Shown here: one piece after another, positions 58,238 to 64,000 of the stretch | Numbering within the stretch: position 1 is the first letter of the stretch | Layout of the letters: each line of letters opens with the position of its first letter | DNA from: Zygnema cylindricum | Lineage: Eukaryota > Streptophyta > Zygnematophyceae > Zygnematales > Zygnemataceae | Assembly (NCBI GenBank): GCA_037447655.1 | Contig: JBBHKE010001800.1 | Span: forward strand, 242,795 to 306,794 | Direction: 5' to 3' | DNA length: 64,000 nucleotides | Notes under the pieces: model-generated | Seen by the model: the letters and a program-made list of their open reading frames with translations, nothing else | What the model was told of the DNA's origin: nothing | Database searches by the model: none | Made by a program: the position numbers and the translations under genes

Positions 58238-59334
58238 TGAAATTCTATGGGCTCCATTGCCCACAGAATCTGCAGATCCAAAAGAAGCTAATCTAGATAG
58301 TGCCAACTCCAAGTTGATATAAACCCAAATGAATGATCCCTTGACAATTAGAACCCCAATACACCTTCACCCGTGTGAAGAGAAGACCTTCTGTGTGCTC
58401 AGTTCCACCACAGAATGCAAAACTTGAATATGTGTTTTGGACAATATTCCCCACTTTGACTTTCCCACTAAATAAGTGCCACCCTGGCACGCAAAGACTC
58501 TGACCGACTACACCTTCTTGTAGCTTGGACTCCCTTGAGTCCGCAGCAAAAAGAATCACTGAATTTGCTCACCCGAGCATTAAGTTATGGCTGGTCAAAG
58601 ATGACCTTTATAGTTACAAGCTCTCTTAGAGAGAGGTACCGAAATATCACTAAGTCTTAGTCTGCCTACTCATGACTACCTACTCCTAAAACCTAGTCCA
58701 ATAGGAACACTATATAGTACAAGAAGGTATGATGGGCGATGTACTTATTGTACGGCCATTGTACGACATGGTCTACAAGGTGACATGTGCCAAATCGGGA
58801 GCCATGGTTCCTCCTCCCATCTACTCCGGTGTCAAATAATGTGGCGCCACGTGGCACCGCGTGACGCTATCCCCAAAGGCCGCCGAAAGCTTATTGCGGG
58901 TGGCGGCTGTAATGGTGGTCATCCGATCAATTGTATTTATACGGCTTTGATTCGCTTCCATGCATCAATTGATTAATGCGCGTTTTCGTTAGTCTGCTGC
59001 GAATTAGTCCTTTGAATCAATAGGTAAATATGTGTAAAACGTCTCACATGTATCGTTTCGATAGTAACTTAATGGATAAGGCGTTGGTCTATTTAGTAGC
59101 CTACAGACCCCGGTTCAAATCCGGTCGGGGGCAATATTTTGCTAAAACTAGTAAAATACTTTCTAATTCATTCTCCCTCCTTCTAAATGATGCGGCAACC
59201 ATGGCGTGCCTTTGGTCCTCTCTTTCTCTCTCTTTACATTCTAACTAAAATATAGAATTGAACTATTAGTCACCTCTTTTCAACACTCTATTTATTTTTC
59301 CAATACAGACCTAGAAAATACATAAATTTCAACA
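58238..59334 (-). repeat. LTR C (upstream LTR of the array)
   Basis: 1097 bp, TGTTGAAATT...AATTTCA; G-box 58846-58855; tRNA-like segment 59058-59133 with box B GGTTCAAATCC, closer to consensus than in A and B. Outer flank GATAC (59335-59339). U3 resembles LTR A. Confidence 0.9.
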
Positions 59335-59339
59335 GATAC

Positions 59340-60098
59340 ACTGCAAAAAGTCACGTTCGGATTTATATACCAATCCGTACTCGATCATACCGACCAAATA
59401 GCGAAGTTTCCGTTTCACCTCCTCCTAATGATTTTTTTTTGAGGATTCCCATACCGACTAACAATTGAAACTGCCGCCGCAATATCCGGACGCGTGCCTA
59501 CGCTCAAGTACATTAAAAAGCCAACCGCTTTACGGTATGGCACTGACACATTCTCGTCCTCTTCGTACTTTCTGTACTAAAATTTTGGATCTAATGGCGT
59601 TGAGACATATTTCGCGCCAATCATACCAAATCTAGTCAAGACCTCTCTACCGTACTAAGCTTAACTTAATTTGATTACATTCTCGCATGACCTTATGAAT
59701 TCTATCCCCAAAATGTACCTCACTTTTTTCCAAGATCTGTCAATTTAAAATTTATGCTAAGGTACTTTTTAAACTTATTAATAAAAGACAAAGAATTGCT
59801 AATCATTACGAAGTCATCGACATACACTGTGAAAATAATTTGGTCCTTTCTCTCTCCTTTAACATAAATTCCGGAAATTGAAACGATGCGTACAAAGCCA
59901 AAGTCAAAGCCAAAGTCTGTGAGTACCTTATGTAGACGAAGGTACCAAGTCTTTGATGCTTGTTTTAATTCATACGAGGATTTTTCGCAGCCGGCATAAT
60001 TTTCTTCCCTTTGAAGGCATACCCTCGGGTACCTTCATATACACCTCTTCTTCTAACTCTCCAATTAAAAAGTCTGTTTTTACATCCTTTCGCTTTTG
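59340..60098 (-). pseudogene. copia RT / RNase H proximal part (host element)
   Basis: Motifs are listed under the host element: DVKTDFLIGELEEEVYMKVP, IIFTVYVDDFVMIS with the catalytic YVDD, LTDLGK, and RKAVGFLMYLSVGTRPDIAA. Stops and shifts lie between them (after KILV and after GKK, for example). The upstream RT part and the rest of pol are missing beyond 60098. Confidence 0.8.
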
Positions 60099-62170
60099 CA
60101 TCTGATTTGATAGCGATAACGTAGAATCTCCTTCTTGTTCACTCAAACCGACAACTTTTGTCCGCTATGCCACCGACAAGGTGACAGCTGGCAATCTAGA
60201 AAGGACAAACTGTTGACGAGCTAAGGTCTGCACTGTGACGCAGCGAATCGGCCACCTACCTGGAGGGCCTTTAACCTATAATTTACAATCTTACAGCTGA
60301 CTCGTGTCATCCGCCCGGGGAGGTAGCCACTAGGTTAGCTGCATGCCAGTCTGGATAACCTCCCATTTGTCGCATAGAGCTTCATTCTCGGGCATTCAAA
60401 TTTGTGGTCTCCAAATCTTCCGGATTCTTTTGGCATTGCCTGGCAAGCCACGTGACATACAAGAGTACAGACACTAGGTGGCTGGCCAGGTGGCCATCCT
60501 AATGCTGACAAAAAGGAGGTTAATGTTTTCATATGCAAACTATTGAAATTATGATAAGAAAGGCTGTTTGTATCTTTTTATGGAATACTGCCAACGGGAC
60601 GTGAGCGATGTTTGCCGATCTTATTTAAGATACGGTCGACAAAATTCATCCCATGGAAACCTGGACAAAACCCTTGATTTTTTGATGCTGATTGTTTTGT
60701 CGGTTTTTCCGATCATCCAAGCTGAACGTATCTTTACAAGGAAGATCTCTAACCGCCAGCTGGATGAGAACTGAAGTTGTCGATCTCACAATTAATACGA
60801 TTGACAGAATACGCGTCGGTTCACTGAGTAGTTCAAAAGTAGGCATAGTTGTTCACGGCAATTTGTGTGAACGTACCGTACGCGACGAATTATACGTAAC
60901 AAACGCATTGAACCTTTTGATCAAATCGCAAAAAATCGTTAATGAATTTCCTTCCGTACTATTCCGTACATAAAAAAACAAAAAACTATTACATAAAACG
61001 CAGTTTGCAAGTTTTTCCCGTTAAACGAGTGGTAAAAATAATAAACTCTTTATTATTTTATCACAACCTTCTTTGGCATCGGAAATTCTTCACCAATTGG
61101 TAGACCAGTCGTTCACCTTAGGATACGTAATGCTCTCGACAAAACCGAGTTCGAATGCTACGAAGTTCATATTTTATGAAATTTCATCAGACAGACATGG
61201 CCGCCTTCTAAAATGCTTGGGAGGGAGGAGGGTAGGATAGAGGGTAGGATATGGGGAAGCGGCTTCCTCGCAGTTTCGTTTTCAATGTTCCATGGCGTCT
61301 TCTTTCAAAAAAAATTGAAGAAGACGCCCGTACAAATTTCAAACTGAACTCGCGAAATTAATGTGACGTTCAACGTCTCTTTTCGAAAATGTCCGTACAT
61401 TTTCAATTATATAACGTACAACTTCCGTGGTATTCCTGTTCAGTTCACTGAACACAAAGTACCAATAAGTACGGCGCATATTTCCAGTTTTATTCCGTAC
61501 ATATCTGTAAAAAATGTACAGTTACAGTAATTAGTTTACATGTTCCCGTAAATTTGCAGTTTCAGTTTACAGTAATCGCGCGATTTGAACAACTATGAAA
61601 GTAGGTAAAAGTAGGCCCTTACAAAATGCCTATTTTACGCAAAACATACAATATGACCTTGAGACCCATATTGTATTGGTCGCAAAATGAAAAAAAAAAG
61701 TAACAGGGTTGAGTTGCACATCGTTTCATAGAAAATTAAACGCATCGGACGGTCGCTGATCAAAGTAGCGATCAAAGTAGTGATCTAAGAAGATCACATG
61801 AAAAGCCCATAACACAACTTGCGCGTACCAAAGGCCTACCATAAAACGCCTACTTTTGAACTATGGTTCACTCGGGGCACTTTTTTCGGTTGGAAGCAAA
61901 AGCTATATGGCAAGATGGGATGAACTGCAAAAATCATTGCAAAGTAATGTGCATCGCGAATCGCTATTAGCGTTAACAAATATTTAGTGTTGAAAAACAA
62001 TTAGTGTGATTAATGCTAATTGAGAATTTGGAGATTTTAAAAGAAATTGGTCACTCTAATTTGTTTTATATGTTTTTTTACATAGAATTAATCATTCTTT
62101 TTACGAATTTGGGTAAAAATTTAGGGGCGCCGAATTAGCGTGACTAACGCTAATAGCGATTCGCGGTGTA
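60099..62170. repeat. Long direct repeat D, copy 2
   Basis: Second copy of the 48599-50664 repeat, fused at its left edge to copia RT sequence and ending in a family-B MITE (61950-62170). The 93-codon frame is at 60692-60973. Scattered differences are dense only in the first 400 bp. Confidence 0.85.
61950..62170. mobile_element. MITE, family B, at the end of repeat D2
   Basis: Same element as 50446-50664; right end CTAATAGCGATTCGCGGTGTA. Confidence 0.85.
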
Positions 62171-62450
62171 CTCTAATGGATTGTGTATTGGGTAACTAAT
62201 ATTGGGATGCGTCCGATATCGATATATTGAAGTATCGATTGGTGAGAGGGATTGACATATCAGCTCTTGGACTAACAAAAATTATCGCCAAATATTTGGT
62301 GGGAGTTGCTGTCTGTACAAAATATGTACGAAATGGAGTACGGAAATGTACGGATAAACTATTGGGAAGAGGGGGGGGGCGAGCGAGACGTTGAAAAGTT
62401 TTGACGTTCCATTAAATACCAGTGATGTATGGTAATTTTATCGCTACATT
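62171..62450. other. Spacer, nothing recognised
   Basis: Unique-looking sequence with a G run at 62372-62380. Confidence 0.4.
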
Positions 62451-63050
62451 TTGCGTGTCGTCAAACATGAATGGATGACATTTGACAGGAAAATGGAATC
62501 GGACGGCTCGTGTGAGCGCCGACGGACCGGAATGGTTCTTTTGGCAGCGTGTGCCAAAAGCACCATTAATTAACACGTGGCAGCATCTCATTTCAAGCTG
62601 GAGAAGGAGGAGACAAAACGATGGTGTTCGACATGGCGAATAACTTCTTCTTAGTGGTGTCGTACAGGTGCCGTACACATTCCATGGCGGCTAGGTACAT
62701 ATTGCATAGTATTTTAGTGTACGGTGCAGTCCTCCCATTGGCGGAGGGTTTATTAGATAGGCGTTTAGAGTAGGCAGACTAGGAATTAAAAGATTTAAAG
62801 TACTTTTGAAGTCCTCGCTCCCAAAGGCCATCTGTACAAACAACTGCTCAGGGAAGCAAAATTGGATATTCTTTTTGCCTTGGACTCACAGGAGTCTTGT
62901 CCTTATAGGTCCGAGACTGGTCAGAGTCATTTCTTACCAGTAATAGTCTGAAGCGTATTGGGCTGTTGGGTGTATCTAATAGTGGAGGAGAAGCTGTGCA
63001 TTCAGTAGGAGGGTATGGTGCCCAAGGAATTTCCCAATACTACCTAACCG
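62451..63050 (+). repeat. Diverged LTR related to LTRs A-C, plus orientation
   Basis: Ordered short matches to the minus-strand reading of LTRs A-C: AACACGTGGCAG (G-box region), GCTGGAGAAGGAGGAGAC, GAGTAGGCAGACTA, ATTCTTTTTGC..GGACTCA.GGAGTC, GTGTAT near the end. No gag follows within the window. Confidence 0.4.
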
Positions 63051-64000
63051 TACGTTTTAGCAAAGATTTTTCAATGACGCTCTACACAATCTAAAGTTGT
63101 CAAATATGGTCAAAGTTTTGATAAGCAGTCGTCTGCACTTCAAACATGTAACTTATAAATATAAATGAAAAATCAGAAAGATAAATCTTTAACAATTTAG
63201 AGATAACGGGCTACAAAAACAAATTAAAATGATAAAACTTCTAATATTTTGTGATTAGCAAAACACTAACTTTGGTTCTTGTGTATTTCATGGAAAAGAT
63301 AATAAGAAAACAAGATTCACAAACGGAATTGAGAAAATTGAGAAACAATCGTTGGCGTCGAGAAAATTAAAACCATATTAAAAATAAGTCAGAAATAAGC
63401 AAAACAATATACTAAAGACACGTAAAAAAATGCTGAAGTATTCCACACCATCAATTTACAGCATAGCAACCTTAGATATTATGTGCATGCAATATGTTTT
63501 ATGGTACAATATGCACAAAACCCATTTTGTAAACCCATTGTATGTGTTGTAAAAATAAAAGTTAAAGTTGAGGGTTGAGTTGCACATCAATAGATAAAGA
63601 AATGAACAGGCTTCAAAATGCCAATTTTTTTAGAAAAAATAGAGTCCTATTAAAGGCTTTTAAGGAAAACCAAAGTTGGGTTAAACTAGGACTGTTAGAT
63701 TAGACGAAATCAACGACAAGAAATTAAAAAACCCTAAAAAGATCCCATGAGATATAAACAATATATGATCTTTAGGAATAATTGTTCTATTAGCCTCACA
63801 AATTCTCCTTTTAACTGTGGCCGATAGATTTGGTTTCTTGACCTTTTTCGTAAAATTTGTCATTTCACAATTTTTTGGTTTCAAATAGCTTGCCACCCAT
63901 TTACGACCATAGGGACGTAATATTACGTGGGGGTGTGCACGTGTATATATAAAATATGCACAAAATACAAGCAATAATTTAAACTTGTTTGCTCGCACTG
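63051..64000. other. AT-rich sequence with a diverged relative of repeat D
   Basis: Around 63506-63630 the phrases CATTGTATGTGTTGTAAAAATA and GGGTTGAGTTGCACATC recall positions 50150-50250 of repeat D. A 105-codon minus frame (63998-63681) runs to the window edge, has no recognised domain and could be a partial exon. Confidence 0.35.

Larger units (their letters stand above)
52056..59334 (-). mobile_element. LTR-gag-LTR-gag-LTR array, pol-less (TR-GAG-like)
   Basis: LTR C (59334-58238), gag2, LTR B (56254-55157), gag1, LTR A (53151-52056). Flanks are GATAC on both sides (52051-52055, 59335-59339), so the whole array behaves as one insertion. Between gag and the next LTR there is only a polypurine tract; no protease, integrase or RT is present. 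Such elements must borrow pol from an autonomous relative, which is not in this window. Confidence 0.9.
51101..60098 (-). mobile_element. Older Ty1/copia element, split by a nested insertion
   Basis: Minus-strand pol reads RT at 60098-59400 (DVKTDFLIGELEEEVYMKVP; VYVDD near 59820; KLTDLG), then PYRKAVGFLMYLSVGTRPDI, then up to ERDFLQCI at 59335. After the 7.3-kb insert it resumes in frame at 52055 with DYYNVDWGGDLDNEKFTSGY. The 3' LTR follows at 51547-51101. Several stops lie in the RT part. The 5' half is replaced by repeat D2. Confidence 0.85.

Overview
The window is eukaryotic nuclear DNA. It has GT-AG spliceosomal introns, terminal-repeat and target-site-primed retrotransposons, MITEs, and long microsatellite and minisatellite tracts. 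A plant or streptophyte-alga origin fits best but is not proven. Supporting points are a primer-binding site that matches the plant initiator-Met tRNA anticodon arm over 16 nt, a perfect ACGT G-box palindrome in the LTR promoters, and a kinase of the plant CDPK/PEPRK-like type. The window is mostly repeats with few host genes.

Host genes, all spliced and read by joining exons: (i) a small three-exon gene at 1569-2226 (+), 90 aa, unknown function; (ii) an isolated NADP-glutamate dehydrogenase C-terminal exon at 12573-12648 (-); (iii) a complete five-exon CAMK/CDPK-like Ser/Thr kinase at 17807-24057 (-), 659 aa, with a long low-complexity N-terminus and a Ser-rich EF-hand-less tail; (iv) the last three exons of an unknown gene at 31800-32958 (-). 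All junctions proposed for genes i, iii and iv agree in phase.

Layout. 0-7 kb: GA/CT/CAT simple repeats, gene i, MITEs and 3' fragments of a LINE. 7-16.3 kb: three copies of an RLE-type (R2-like domain order) non-LTR element, one nearly full length, one 5'-truncated, one 5'-truncated and inverted; a 10-N assembly gap lies at 14254-14263. 17.8-24.1 kb: the kinase gene. 24-38 kb: AT-rich, mostly featureless, with one Harbinger-like TTA-flanked element, MITEs, gene iv and a TGCGAC-rich island. 38.2-48.3 kb: two decayed plus-strand Ty1/copia copies that carry a MITE at the same internal site. 48.6-62.2 kb: two ~2.07-kb direct repeats flanking a nested copia cluster.

The most interesting structure is 52056-59334 (minus strand): LTR-gag-LTR-gag-LTR, with no pol, flanked by the 5-bp duplication GATAC and inserted in the RNase H reading frame of an older copia element. 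Its PBS matches an internal (half-molecule) initiator tRNA as in Drosophila copia, and the gag ATG lies inside that PBS. The outer LTRs resemble each other, while the middle one has a different U3 haplotype shared with an LTR fragment at 44.4 kb. Each LTR also carries an antisense tRNA-like sequence with A and B boxes.
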